DNA of 64,000 nucleotides from assembly GCA_013423325.1 (NCBI GenBank), contig BLJB01000064.1, positions 124,001-188,000 of the forward strand, given 5' to 3'. This document shows positions 11,359-22,266 of the stretch, one piece after another; position 1 is the stretch's first letter; each line of letters opens with the position of its first letter. Made by a program: the position numbers and the translations under genes. The notes under the pieces are model-generated. The model searched no databases. It was not told where the DNA came from and saw nothing but the letters and a program-made list of their open reading frames with translations. The stretch comes from Usnea hakonensis (lineage: Eukaryota > Ascomycota > Lecanoromycetes > Lecanorales > Parmeliaceae).

Positions 11359-12183
11359 CTATTTCTGCATCATAAGCTGGACGAATTCGTTGTCTAGTAA
11401 TGATTAGTACGCGAACCGCTGGCACCCAAGAACAGACTTCTTACAGTCAATTCTTCCGTCTCCATCTTGATCAGCCTCCCGAATCATCTCATCAACTTCA
11501 TCATCAGTCAACTTCTCCCCAATGGATGTCATGACATGGCGCAGTTCAGCAGCGGAAATGAATCCGTTGTTATCGCGATCGAACACCTTGAAAGCTTCTC
11601 GGATCTCTTCCTCCGAATCAGTATCCTTCATCTTGCGAGCCATCATCGTCAGAAATTCTATATTAGCAGCAGGTCAGCCGCGTCGATGGCCAAAACTGGG
11701 AACATCGTACCCGGAAAGTCAATCGTCCCATTATTATCCGCGTCGACCTCGTTGATCATGTCTTGTAGCTCAGACTCGCTTGGGTTCTGACCTAGGGATC
11801 GCATGACAGTACCCAACTCTTTGCTCGTGATGACTCCTATTTGAGGTCAAAGGTCAGCAGCAGCAGCAGCAGCAGCACAAAACGCATCCATTTCTAGAAA
11901 TTTCTCCTCTCGACAGTCCAAGGTTACGTCTTGGGTAGTAGCACGGGTCCAACTCACCATCGCCATCTTTATCCTGAGGGTCGAGACCCGTCAGCCTTGT
12001 ATGGCAAAATCCAGGTAGGGAGTACTCACGAAGAGAGAAAATGCTTCCTTGAACTCAGACACTTGCTCCTCGGTGAGTGAGTCGGCCTAGAAGATGATGA
12101 GAGTCAGTGTCCTGCTTATCTTCGCGGCTCGGAGGAAACATCAAACGCGGGGTCTGAGAAAAGGGAGGAAAGCGAGATACCAT
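11359..12183 (-). CDS. CMD1: Calmodulin
   Basis: Six coding exons on the minus strand: 12181-12183 (the ATG alone), 12030-12086, 11958-11973, 11711-11836, 11445-11657 and 11359-11393, together 149 residues. The product begins MADSLTEEQVSEFKEAFSLF and ends NEFVQLMMQK. It carries four EF-hands, each with a D-x-D-x-D/N-G loop (DKDGDG, DADNNG, DRDNNG, DQDGDG). The third exon is only 16 nt and encodes the start of the first calcium loop. The near-invariant sequence makes every exon boundary certain. Calmodulin is the main calcium sensor activating calcineurin and CaM kinases. The fourth intron (counting from the ATG, 11658-11710) and others are canonical; a (CAG)7 repeat lies in the intron 11837-11957. 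Confidence 0.98.
11855..11875 (+). repeat. (CAG)7 trinucleotide repeat in a calmodulin intron
   Basis: Seven perfect CAG units lie within the intron between the 16-nt microexon and the following exon of calmodulin (gene on the minus strand). It is a potential length-polymorphic marker; no effect on splicing can be read from the sequence. Confidence 0.9.
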
Positions 12184-12615
12184 GTCTGTTTCAATAGCTG
12201 GCTGATAGTGTTTTTACTCTCGTAGATGTAGAATGAATTTTTGTGTCGTGTGCAGTGACAGACAGTCGTGAAACAAACGTTTGTGCAGTGGTTGATGTGG
12301 AGAAGGCAACAGGTTTTCTGATGAGTAGTGGGGGATTTTGTATCAAATTTCCACGTGAGAGTTACCGGCCACCGTCGATCTCTCCCTACAAGGCTAAACT
12401 AAAGTGCTCCGTATTACCTAAGCCACACAGAGCCTCTTCAGCCCTACACTAAAGCTGCCAACGGAGTTCTTCCGCTGCCTAAGTACCTTACATTACATGT
12501 TTGGCCTTATGTCCAGCGGACACCAAGGTCGAACAGCCTTGGACTATGAGAGGTATTCGTGCAAGAAGATTTATCATCCTGGATATATAGGTGCTATAGG
12601 AGCATTTCCATTACC

Positions 12616-13936
12616 ATGTCTGGGGTGTGGAGGGACCGGACCAATCTGTAAGCTTCACATTTCCCGCCTCAATTGCTGAACTCGTTCAACATGATCCTGG
12701 AGCTGATTTGGGCATGTAGATACATCTCTTACCGACAGTCGTATGCCCACCATCCCGCCAAAAAGCGCAAGACGATTGGACCTTCAGCCAATGGCTTCTC
12801 CACGTCTGCATACGAGTCCGATGAACGCCGGGGGCTTATGTCCGCTGGTGCCTTTGATGATGACGGAGATGCCGTCATTGAGATGGACCTGTTGCCGCCC
12901 CGATGGGTCGATATTCAAGACGAGGTCACGGATTTGCTAGGCACGATAGCGAAAAGGTCTTTGGAGCTAGAAAAGTTGCATCAAAAGCACGTATTGCCAG
13001 GTTTCGACGACGAGGACGTGAAGAGGCGGGAGGAAATTGCAATTGAGCGGATGACTCAGGAAATCACGCGAGGCTTTCATGAATGTCAAAAGGCTATACA
13101 AAGAATTGAGATGATGGTCAGGGACGCTAGGCACCAGGGAGGTGTGAGCGCAGCAGACGAGACAATGGCAAGAAATATCCAGATCTCGTTGGCAAGCCGA
13201 GTACAAGAAGTCAGTGCAGGGTTTCGAAAGAAACAGAGTAACTATCTCAAAAGTGAGAAGCATGAAATTCCTCAAGTGTAAAATGCTGACATATTCAAAG
13301 AGTTGCGCACTCTCGGTGGTCTCACGTTTGACCGTACTGCTGCGCCTTCCCAGAACCCTTACACAGACCCGTCTATGATGGAATCCGAGACAGATAAATC
13401 TTTCTCGCAGTCGACTCTTCAGCAAACATCCATGAAGCGCCTGAACACCAATGACGTTGCTATTGCCCAACGGGAACGGGAGATCGAGGACATCGCGCAG
13501 GGAATCATCGAACTGGCAGATATCTTCAAGGAACTGCAAGGAATGGTCATCGATCAAGGGACTATGCTCGACCGAATCGACTACAACGTCGAAAATATGT
13601 CTGTCAATGTCAAGGCAGCAGACAAGGAACTCAATGTGGTATGTCTATTTATCCCGAGTCTGTGAGCTCCAAGCTGATTATCATTTGCAGGCCACAGGCT
13701 ATCAGAAAAAATACACGAAGCGAAAGATCCTGTTTTTACTATTCCTTCTCGTCATCGGCATGTTTATTCTTCTCCTTGTCAAGCCTAAGCGTACGAAGTC
13801 TCCTCCGCCTCCACCCCTCGCTGATCCTATTGGCACAATGGGAGAGGCCAAAATCCAGCCGGAAATCGCAGCATCCAAGCCAGATATCGTACAGCCCAAT
13901 GGCGGGAAACGAGGCTCGGACGGGAGGCCAGCGTAA
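12616..13936 (+). CDS. TLG2: t-SNARE TLG2 / syntaxin-16
   Basis: Exons are 12616-12647, 12720-13252, 13301-13638 and 13691-13936, 382 residues. The start MSGVWRDRTNLYISYRQS is the conserved N-terminal peptide that binds the Sec1/Munc18 protein Vps45. A helical Habc-like region covers about 75-190. The SNARE motif (about 235-300) includes IAQGIIELADIFKELQGMVIDQG in two overlapping parts, with the ionic-layer Gln, and is followed by a single C-terminal membrane anchor (about 313-331). A Pro-rich, Lys-containing tail of about 50 residues lies beyond the anchor, on the lumenal side, as in yeast Tlg2. Tlg2 acts in endosome-to-trans-Golgi fusion. Splicing is consistent at all three junctions. Confidence 0.95.
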
Positions 13937-15692
13937 GTAAAGTCTGGCTCATGGTTCTCTTATTTCGAATCAAGATACCAACATGATGCAAACAATCCGG
14001 ATGTCTCGATGATCGTGCAGCGTGCGCAAGTATGCGAAAACAATGAGGTATAAAGACTTTGAACTTGCAACGAATTCAAAGCAACTACCAATAACCTACT
14101 GCACACCATTCATCTAACGCATCTCGTTGCAATTTCACCATACACTACAACAGAGCCATCATGTAGGATCCATCCATGTCTACCAACGCAATACTACGGA
14201 AGATCGATCTTCACTGTAATAGTGATCTAAATGGAGAGCATGGCCGACGATCGTACTTCTACTGCCTCCGATGACCACCCCTCGAAGCCGGTACTATACT
14301 GTGTGAGTTTCTTTAGGCTTCCCTTGAATACGTCGCTTATTCTACCTAGGCTCAGAACCAGTGATGCCAAATAGAGTGGGGTGGTGCGAGGGAACCGAAG
14401 AGGTCATTCTGGACCAGTCAGCATAAAGGTTGCAGAAGCAGGAGAATGTAATGGCGGAGCTCAACAGTCGCATCAAATAGTGGAACGCATCACAATGCCG
14501 TCAACATGATGCAGATTTGAGAGGGGTTGGACTTAAAATTCTGGATCGGAACGAATAAGGAGATATGAAAACATCACGTGTCCGAAGATGTCGACTTCGT
14601 CTCTTGGGACTCCGATGCTGACTCCAGGTCGACTGCTCTTACCGAGGCCAGCACTCTAACGAATCCGAGCTTGGGTTGAAACTCTTTGGAAAACATGGAT
14701 TTCACAGTTTCGGATGGAGTGAAGCTTCCTCATGGACAAGATTTGGCGCCATGGGATTGAGCACGTTGGTGCTTGTTGGAAGTACTAGTCGCTCATACGC
14801 CGAAAATTATTGTGTAGCAATGTGATCGCCTACTATCGTTCCGGTCTCCATCTCCAAATTGAAATACGTTGCGATGAAGGCCGTTGTTTTCCCCGAATCT
14901 CGAAGACGCCCAATTTGACACACACTATTTGCCTGCAACAGCTTGCCAGGTGACGTTCAATGACCACCTACCACCCGCCACCCCTATCCGTACGTATTGC
15001 ACTCTACCCATACCACAACACCATCCATCCCAGAAAACGATCCCACCATCCTTCCCCACCAAAACCGAATCCCAAAACCCTTCCCCCCACTCCTCCCACC
15101 CTGCCCAAACCACCCACCCATCCATCCAAGTTTCCGGAACCGCCACTTCTGAATCCCAGGATTCGAGCAAAAGCCCAGACACGATGGATGCACCCCTTAA
15201 GTCATTCACCAGCAGCAACCCTTGCACATGATCCACGCCCGTCCCCTCCACCACACCTTTGATCCCTCCCAGCAGCACACTCCCTATCTGACAAATCGCC
15301 TTTTCTCGCCCGTAGATTACCCCCGCCTCCATCCAACCGACCGGAGGAACCCCCCGAGCGATTCCCAGCTCTTAGACTCCCAACAGAAGGGACATGATAA
15401 GCACAGTATAGCACCGCGCAGCGGTGTGACGGAACTTAAGGTATGCTCAACCAACTTGGCTACGTGTGCGTGTAAGATGGGCACAAAGAGATACATGTAC
15501 GATTTATGAGAGAGGCGAAGGGGAGAGGAAGGGTAGAGGAAGGAAGGGAGACAGAGAGAGATTGGATGGTGACTTCGATATGAGACACAGTCTATGTGCA
15601 TGCACATGAATGGCCGCACGGACCCCAGATTGCCATTCACATAAATAGCAATGCAAAGCAAAGCAATCGCACCACCAATCCAACCAAGAAGA
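13937..15692. other. Gene-free interval between TLG2 and CDC37
   Basis: The region 13937-14880 shows no convincing frame. A short ATG frame at about 14231 (MESMADDRTSTASDD...) with a plausible donor stops soon after the best acceptor. The region 14960-15350 is strongly C-rich on the plus strand, producing long but low-complexity open frames on both strands that I reject as genes. The tail 15500-15690 is the probable 3' UTR zone of CDC37 (minus strand). Confidence 0.55.
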
Positions 15693-17325
15693 TCAATCAG
15701 CATCAGCACCCTGCACCTCTACCGCCTCCCCCTTCTCCTGCACATCCAACCGCTTCAAACCCTCCTCCGTCTCCCCCTCCACACCCCCCGGCTCCCCAAC
15801 CCCCTTCCCCTCCCTCGCCTCCCTCTCCAACTCCAACAACCTTCCCCTCCCCTCCTCCGTCGTAGAATCGATAACGCCCTCCTCCAAACTCAACATGCCC
15901 CCCTCCCCCAACTGCTCCACCACCTCCTCCGCCTCACTCACGCTCATCTTCCCCAAAACCTCATTCACGCGATCCAACCTGCCGCTCTCCAGCGCGCGCT
16001 GCAGACCCGGCGGGAAGCGCTCAAAGATGACGCGGGCCTGCTGCTCGACGTCGTCCGTGCTGTTGGGCTGGGGCACATTGATGTGGATTTCGGTCCCCGG
16101 TTCGACGGCGTGCAGCTGGATTTGTTCGACTTCGGTTTCGGCGCCCTTGGGGTTGGCGGCGCGCTCTTTGGCGAGTTCGGCGGTGCGGGTGCGGATGCGG
16201 GCGTAGGTGTTGTTGACGTCGTCGAGGAAGACTTTTTGGGCGTTGTGGCCCGGTGTCGTGATCCTGTGTGGTGTCATTTACAGGCCATGAACGTGATTGC
16301 AGAGGGACTCACCGCTTGAAGAAGAGACCTACGCCATCTTTGCCTAGTGACCTGCAGTATTGCAGGAGCAATGCTTGGTGAACACATTGCTTGGAGTAGG
16401 TTGCCTTGCCATCCATTTGGGCATTGAAGGCTTCCATGAGCAGCCCATCTGTCTCTCGCTCTGCGACCACATCATGGTGCTCGGATATAAATCTCAGACA
16501 TTCCCTATAGCTACCTATTTTGATCTTGGCGAACTCCTTTGCAAGTTTCGTAGGCTCGATATCCTCATCATCACCATCCTTCGTGTTGTCTGTAGATCCA
16601 GGCTCGTCCACGTCCGCATCGGCGCCAGAAGTCTGGCCTTCACTATCGAGCCGCTGTATTGGATTCTTCTTCAAAGATCCCGGATTGAGCACTTCCACAG
16701 CCTCCGCTTTGGGTTTCGGCTTCGATTTCTCTTGCTCTTTTGACACAGAGGATGTATTGAAACCCTCGTGTATGCTGTCACTTGTAATCTTACTCGCCTC
16801 TTCTCTTTCCAGCGTCTCTAACCGGGTATGGAGATCCTTTTGTAGAGTCTGCACCTTCAGCTTGTGTCCCTCCACGCCGTTGACGTAGCTCTTATACCAG
16901 TCTTTTGGTTCGGATCCCACCTCTTTCTTCACCTGGTCGACCAAACCAGCAATCATCTGCGAGTACAAGGGTTGCTCCTCTTTATAGTGCACACCCTCCG
17001 GTGGATCTGGCGGCTTGTCGTTTGCAGGATTCCCGGCACACTCCATCAACGCCTGCATCATAAATTCATCGGGATTATCTCCGTGCGCTTGGTCCACATG
17101 GTTGCGCAGAGATACGAGTAGAGCATCGATGCGTTCAAGCATGCCATCGTTGATTACTCGCTCGTATTTGAGGGTGCTGATCTCATGCCGTCGTTGGTAG
17201 CGTGCTTGATGTATTTGGTTTTGCTTTGCTCGGATGAAGGATCGTTTGTCGACATTGGGGTGGACTTCAATGTCTGAGTCGTCGGAGAGCTCGAGGGCAT
17301 CCCATTTACTGTAGTTGACTACCAT
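15693..17325 (-). CDS. CDC37: Hsp90 co-chaperone Cdc37
   Basis: Minus-strand exons 16313-17325 and 15693-16263 encode 527 residues. The start MVVNYSKWDALELSDDSDIE is the conserved Cdc37 N-terminus with the casein-kinase-2 serine in LSDDSD. A long helical kinase-binding domain follows, then an acidic Lys/Glu linker (about 240-300), the Hsp90-binding middle domain (about 300-440, FAKIKIGSYRECLRFIS), and a C-terminal helical domain. The extreme C-terminus is Glu/Gly-rich. Cdc37 loads protein kinases onto Hsp90 in the cytosol. An upstream in-frame ATG at 17466 would add 47 residues unlike the family, so 17325 is chosen. Its promoter faces the CLC1 stop about 317 bp upstream. Confidence 0.96.
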
Positions 17326-17641
17326 TCTGGGCGTACTTCTCTTATATTTTGCTCTTATATTTGGGGAGGTTGGAAGTATGGGAAGATTTGTTGTGTTAAT
17401 GGGGATGAGGTGGGTGAAAAAAGATCGGCTCGAGTCCGTCATAAATATTAAGAATTCAAACACCAAGATTGATACTAGTTCAACAGCACTGATTGAACAC
17501 CACGAATTCTATTCACATGCGTTCTCATAGTCTGTCCTCGCATCGCTGCGACCTAGATATGCTCAGGTATCACTCACGCCTTGAACTCCACAGCTAGTTT
17601 GAGAACCGCATGCAATCAATGCCTTCCTGCAGTAGTCACAA

Positions 17642-18587
17642 TCAATACCCCGTTGCTCCAGGAGCCTTCTCATCTTTCCTCAGATCAATCAACATCTCCC
17701 TAAACTTTTCTTTACCTGTCCCGCTCGCTCCCCCCTTTGTACCCTTTCCACTCAAGTCCACCAATTTGGCGATTCGCTCCCAGCTCGTGCCCCCGGCGGA
17801 TGTGTCCTCACGATTTGCCAAAAATTCTTCGGCGTCTTTACGTGTCTTAGCGACAGTCTTCTCGGTCTTCTGGGTGTAATTCTCGTAGAAGTCGTCAATT
17901 GCTTGTCTTGCTGATTTTATGGTCTCCTCTTTCTTAGACGCCGAAATCTTTTCCCGCTCGGCAAGCGCAATATCGCGACGCTCTCGCCATTGGCTATCAT
18001 GAAGTCAGAGGAATCGCCTCTGCCAGTCCCAGTACGTCGAAGGGCAGCTTACCGTATGGGCTCTGTGTCTTCTTCCGTTGGCGCGCCGTATCCACCGTAT
18101 GATGGCTGAGGTTGATATGGCTGGAAAGGAAGACTTGAACCAGTGATTGTACCCCCAGGACCAACATTCTAAATGCATTTGGTTAGCTGTAGATGTCTAA
18201 TTGAGAGGTCAGATAACGAAGCTTACCTCATTCCGAGTATCCATCGTTGGAAAAGAGCTCTCAAACTCTGTGATCTCTTCATTTCCAGCATTACCTCCAC
18301 CATAGCTTCCTCCACCGCCTAGCAAATCGTTGTCGTCGTCCTCCTCAACAGTGGCCGCGTTGTCACCAGAAGATGCGAATTGGGCTGCATCGTCTCCCAG
18401 CGCGGCTCGTTCGCGGGCTAAGAAGTCATCGCCTGGTGCGGCTCCATCATGAGCAGATATTCCATTGCTCGTTGGTCCAGTATCACCTATGCATCAGTGT
18501 CAGCAAACTGTCGAATGAAGAATCACAATTGATGAATGGGGTCCTACCAGCTGAGAACTCGTCCAGAGAGGGAAATCTATCCGCCAT
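17642..18587 (-). CDS. CLC1: Clathrin light chain
   Basis: Minus-strand exons 18548-18587, 18227-18486, 18053-18168 and 17642-17993 give 255 residues. The protein begins MADRFPSLDEF, has an acidic, Gly-rich N-terminal third, then a heptad-rich helix around WRERRDIALAEREKISASKK that binds the clathrin heavy-chain leg. The end, KFREMLIDLRKDEKAPGATGY, matches fungal light chains (shown in two parts here: KFREMLIDLRKDE and KAPGATGY). The protein regulates triskelion assembly at the trans-Golgi and plasma membrane. All junctions keep frame. It is in tandem with CDC37 on the same strand. Confidence 0.95.
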
Positions 18588-18834
18588 AATATCTTCTATT
18601 CTTAGATGCAAATGATCATTGGAAAGAGAGATAAAACAGACTCAATCTCTAGGAGTAATATTGATCTGGGTGTGGTGAAAATGAAGTAAATGAATCCTTT
18701 GGTAAGAGCTGGTGTGACACCCGTATCAGAAGCGGGTCCTACTTTAAAGAGAACTGAGGTAATTTTGGACGGCCAGCTTTCTTTGACGAAAATTTGCAAT
18801 ATTGGTACTACTAGGAACATCTTTTATCTAAGCA

Positions 18835-18935
18835 GCCTCCGTGGCGTAGTTGGTTATCGCGCAGGTCTCATATTTACATTGATCCAGCACAGCTGGGATA
18901 TCCTGAGGTCACCAGTTCGATCCTGGTCGGGGGCA
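18835..18935 (+). tRNA. tRNA-Met (CAU), intron-containing
   Basis: The acceptor stem GCCTCCG pairs with CGGGGGC, followed by discriminator A. The D arm includes TGGCGTAGTTGG (A box), and the T arm ACCAG/CTGGT closes the TTCGATC loop (B box GTTCGATCC). The anticodon stem-loop CAGGT-CTCATA...A-TCCTG places CAT at 18869-18871, with a 27-nt intron at 18873-18899, one base 3' of the anticodon as is standard. The T-T mismatch at the base of the anticodon loop is also seen in yeast elongator tRNA-Met. The elongator role is inferred because initiator tRNAs have different hallmarks. CCA is not encoded, as normal for eukaryotes. Confidence 0.93.
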
Positions 18936-18937
18936 AA

Positions 18938-18942
18938 TTTTT
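18938..18942 (+). terminator. Pol III T5 terminator of tRNA-Met
   Basis: Five T residues begin three bases after the tRNA 3' end, the expected RNA polymerase III stop signal. Confidence 0.85.
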
Positions 18943-20378
18943 GTCTCCCTTAGCAAGAACTAATGCTATCGTTGCTCAACTACCTTAATCTTAAGGTATA
19001 CTGCAAGAATAGGCAAAAGTCTACACCTTCCGGATAGTTGTGTAATTGGCAAAGCGTAGCTCCAACACCAAGGACGATCTTAATGGAACAAAAACTCAAG
19101 AGAAGATCATGGACTGTTTGGCGATGGAAGACATAGTTGTCAATTCATGAATGTAGACACTGTGCAGAATGATTGATATATTTCCCAGCCCGTTCGCATT
19201 GACTTGGTTTTGAAGGAAGTCGGGCTGGGTATTAGTACTCATCACCAACTGCTCATTAATGTCATCGCCGGCGCTGCCAAGTCTAAGCAGCATACATAAT
19301 GTATCATACAGCCCGAACTCGTAAGAGTCCTAGCATAGGTATGTAAGGATTCGCTGCTAGGGTGGCAGACGAGCATCAAAGTCGGAGATGGCACGACCCC
19401 TTTGAGAGCTGTGGGACTAATGCTCACCCATGGTACTTGATCGCTGAGACTGGCTTGCGTTGAGCTGCCTACAAATGTAGAGTGTCAGCCCGCTTCTTGT
19501 AGTGCGTAGCAAAATCTCAAATCTAAGCTGAAGTCCTCTAACATATTATCACATCTCACCTTGTGTTATCTGCGAATTGCGAAAAGCAGTATGTTTCTAT
19601 TGAGCTTATCAGTCGGAACTTCTGGCAACATGTCTAGATATCTTGCTTTTAATCGAATCACCCACGGTGTTTTCACTCGTAGGAACGGCGACAGACTTGA
19701 GAAACGATGGAGACGTAGGGCGTCAGTATCAAGTAGACTCGAGTAACAGATGTTACACCTCTGATGATCAGATAGCATTTCTTAGTAGCAGAAAGCCAAT
19801 TGCGCAGTCCAGAGGGTACAGTTCAGGCATGGTGAATGCTGCGCGCCAATAGCACGCCATGAAGAAGCACCAAACGGAAAACACACCTGGGCATATGGCT
19901 CGGCAAATGAGATGCATGCGGTGGGCATCACAAGGGTCATGTTCCTTTTGCAAATAGACCTAGAAGATCAAACTTGAACGACGCAGAGCAGAGGACCATG
20001 GAAGCTCTGTGAGCGTGTCTAACATTTTTCATGCAGGCATCCATTGCTTCCATGTATTTGTCCACACATATCATACATTTGTATACATGAATTGAAGCAT
20101 GTTGCAGGTTCGTTGACATAATGTACTAGTCGTCTATCAGCCATATGTCAGTTGATGACCCATAGCTATGTTCTAGGCCATCATCACTGATGAGGAGAGG
20201 ACTTCCGAAGGTTCATACTCGTAAGAGTACCTTATGGATGATGTCATACACGTATCTAAAGGGGTCCTACTATGAATATTCCTTCTAGCATAGAATCTCT
20301 TCACTCGAACCCTGTCTCCCACCACAACAAAGACACCAAATCATTGACTAGGCGCAGGACAATTGTAGAGCAGTAGAG
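18943..20378. other. Gene-free interval between tRNA-Met and RTT103
   Basis: Only short open frames without ATG, splice or domain support are present. The motif ACTCGTAAGAGT occurs near 19318 and near 20218 and is partly self-complementary, but no further structure was seen. The last 150 bp is the presumed RTT103 promoter. Confidence 0.6.
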
Positions 20379-21798
20379 ATGGCGTATACAGACGATGCCG
20401 TCAAGGCGAAGCTATCAGCTTTGAATGAGTCCCAAGAGAGCATAGTCACTGTAGCTCAATGGGTCATGTTCCATAGGTACGGCAAATTTTACCGTAGCAA
20501 CTCTTTCACTCCAACCTCCTTTTCTGACTTTCACCTTCGCAGGAGACACGCAGATCGTACCGCGACGCTATGGCTCCAGCGACTCAAGGACTCCGGCTCG
20601 AACAAACGACTCAATCTGGTCTACCTCGCAAACGAAGTCGCCCAGCAATCAAAAGCGAGAAGGAAGGATGACTTCCTTATCGCTTTCTCGCCCATCATCG
20701 CCGAAGCTACAGCCATCGCGTACAAAGGAGCTACAAATGAAGTGCAGCAGAAACTGCGGCGATCAGTCGAAGTCTGGAGACAACGGCTGATATTCGAACC
20801 CACCATCTTAGAAGCCATCGAAGCTCGCATAGACGGTACGCTGCAGGCTTCCATCCGTCACCAAACCACAGCTAACCCATCCATCTGCAGAACTCGACAA
20901 AACCCGATCCTCAAACAAAAAGCCTCTACTCGGAGGCTCTCTCTTCTCAAGCTCCTCGGGCCCCTCGGCGCCCTCGGAGATCGTCCCTCTCGTCCCTCTC
21001 CAGATCGCCGTCTCCAAAGCCGCCGCCACAACCCTCAGCGCCGTGCCCACCGCCGACACCGAATACGACAAGCTCACCGACCCCAGCAAACCCACGCCCA
21101 CCCCTCCCGTCCACGCAGCCCGCCTCAGCGCCCTCCTCAAGAACCTAGCCAACGCCGAAGGCGCCGTCTCCGAAAGCATCAAAGCCCGCCGCGGCCTCAT
21201 CGCCGGCCTGGAGAGCATCATCTCGACCAACCGCACCGCCCTGGCCGACGAAGAAGCCCAGCGCGACACCCTAGCCACGCGCAAAAACGTCATCGAAGCC
21301 AAAAAGCGGGACGTCGAAGACAGCATCATGCGCGGCCTGTCCGCGCCCTCGACCCCCGTCGTCGCGCACGGGAGCCCCATCTCCTCGGACCCCCGCACAA
21401 ACGGCCGCGCCCTCTCCCCCCACGACGCCAACCCCCCCGTCGAACCCGAGCGTCCCGACGTCGAGGAACTCACCCCTCCGCCCCAAGACCCCTCCCACAC
21501 CCCTGTCCCCACGACCCCGGCCGCCCCACCACCCACCCACATCCAGCCTCCCCCATCCCCCTTCCACCACGCACCGATCGCGCCTCCAACGACCGCAGGA
21601 GCGGACCTGCTCTCCAGCCTCTCCATGCCTCCCGTCCGCCACTACGCCGGCACCCCGGGCAGTGCTACCGGCGGCGTGGCGAAGAAGAGGAAAGTGGATG
21701 ACGATTACCCGGATTTCGGAAGCGGGGAGGACGCCATGGCCGATTTGGACGATGATGTGGCGGAGCTGTTGAGGGCTGAGAGTGGCGGGGCGCGTTGA
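20379..21798 (+). CDS. RTT103: RTT103-like CTD-interacting protein
   Basis: Exons 20379-20476, 20543-20835 and 20891-21798 make 432 residues. Residues 1-130 form a CID domain: ESIVTVAQWVMFHRRHADR, LNLVYLANEVAQQSK and VEVWRQRLIFEP are the typical helices. This fold binds the Ser2-phosphorylated C-terminal repeat of RNA polymerase II. A coiled region of about 215-310 follows, then a Pro-rich low-complexity segment (about 310-400) and a basic patch KKRKVDDDYPDFGSG likely to act as a nuclear signal. Yeast Rtt103 recruits the Rat1 exonuclease for transcription termination. The third exon is much more GC-rich than the first two; this composition produces a long false frame overlapping exon 3, which should not be mistaken for a second gene. 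Confidence 0.92.
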
Positions 21799-22266
21799 CG
21801 CGTGCGAAAGGTTGATTGGGATTGGGCTGTTTGGGAAGATGACGGGGTGCATGCGTGCGCTTTTGCGTTAGTGAGCTGTGGGGAATGGGTTCGGTTCGGC
21901 GTGCGAGGGAACTCTCCTCCTCAGAGGGAAAAACCTGCCTCATAGTCGTCCGATGAGTGGGCAGTGAGTGAGGACCCGCTGCATCGTGTATCAATCAGAG
22001 AATGAAAAATGGTAAAATTCATGCAACAACCGTTCAACTCAATGCATTTGCCCATGTCCAGAAGTAAACATATGTACAAGAGATCCCCCCCAAAAAAAAA
22101 GGTCATCACGCATAAAGCACAATTGCCCCCCCGGTCCCCTGAAAACCACACTCATATAAGCAAAAATGGTATCCAACGAACCCAACCTAACATCCGCACC
22201 TCCTCCCCCCCTTCTTTCCAAAACCCTCAAGAAGTCCTCCCTCCCCCCTCAACCCAACACCCCCAA

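Noticed and set aside
14231..14349. Short frame MESMADDRTSTASDD... with a donor after VLYC
   Set aside because: It resembled the start of a DENR/TMA22 protein, but the sequence after the best acceptor stops within a few codons and shows no SUI1-type domain.
14660..14760. P450-like fragment (DFTVSDGVKLPHG) on the plus strand
   Set aside because: The match is short, is followed at once by a stop, and neither the heme-binding Cys region nor the I-helix is found nearby. Chance similarity is likely.
14925..15400. Minus-strand frame of about 150 residues after CDC37 (MEAGVIYGREKAICQIG...)
   Set aside because: The region is C-rich on the plus strand, so the minus frame is full of Gly, Trp, Val and Glu by composition. 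No splice sites or family match support it, and overlapping frames are equally open.
15401..15469. tRNA-like sequence on the minus strand with TAGCCAAGTTGG (A box) and paired ends
   Set aside because: The D and anticodon stems do not pair, there is no B box or T loop, and no T-run terminator follows. The A box match alone is not enough.
20808..21852. Long minus-strand frames over RTT103 exon 3
   Set aside because: They are shadows caused by the high GC content of that exon; the plus strand carries the conserved protein.
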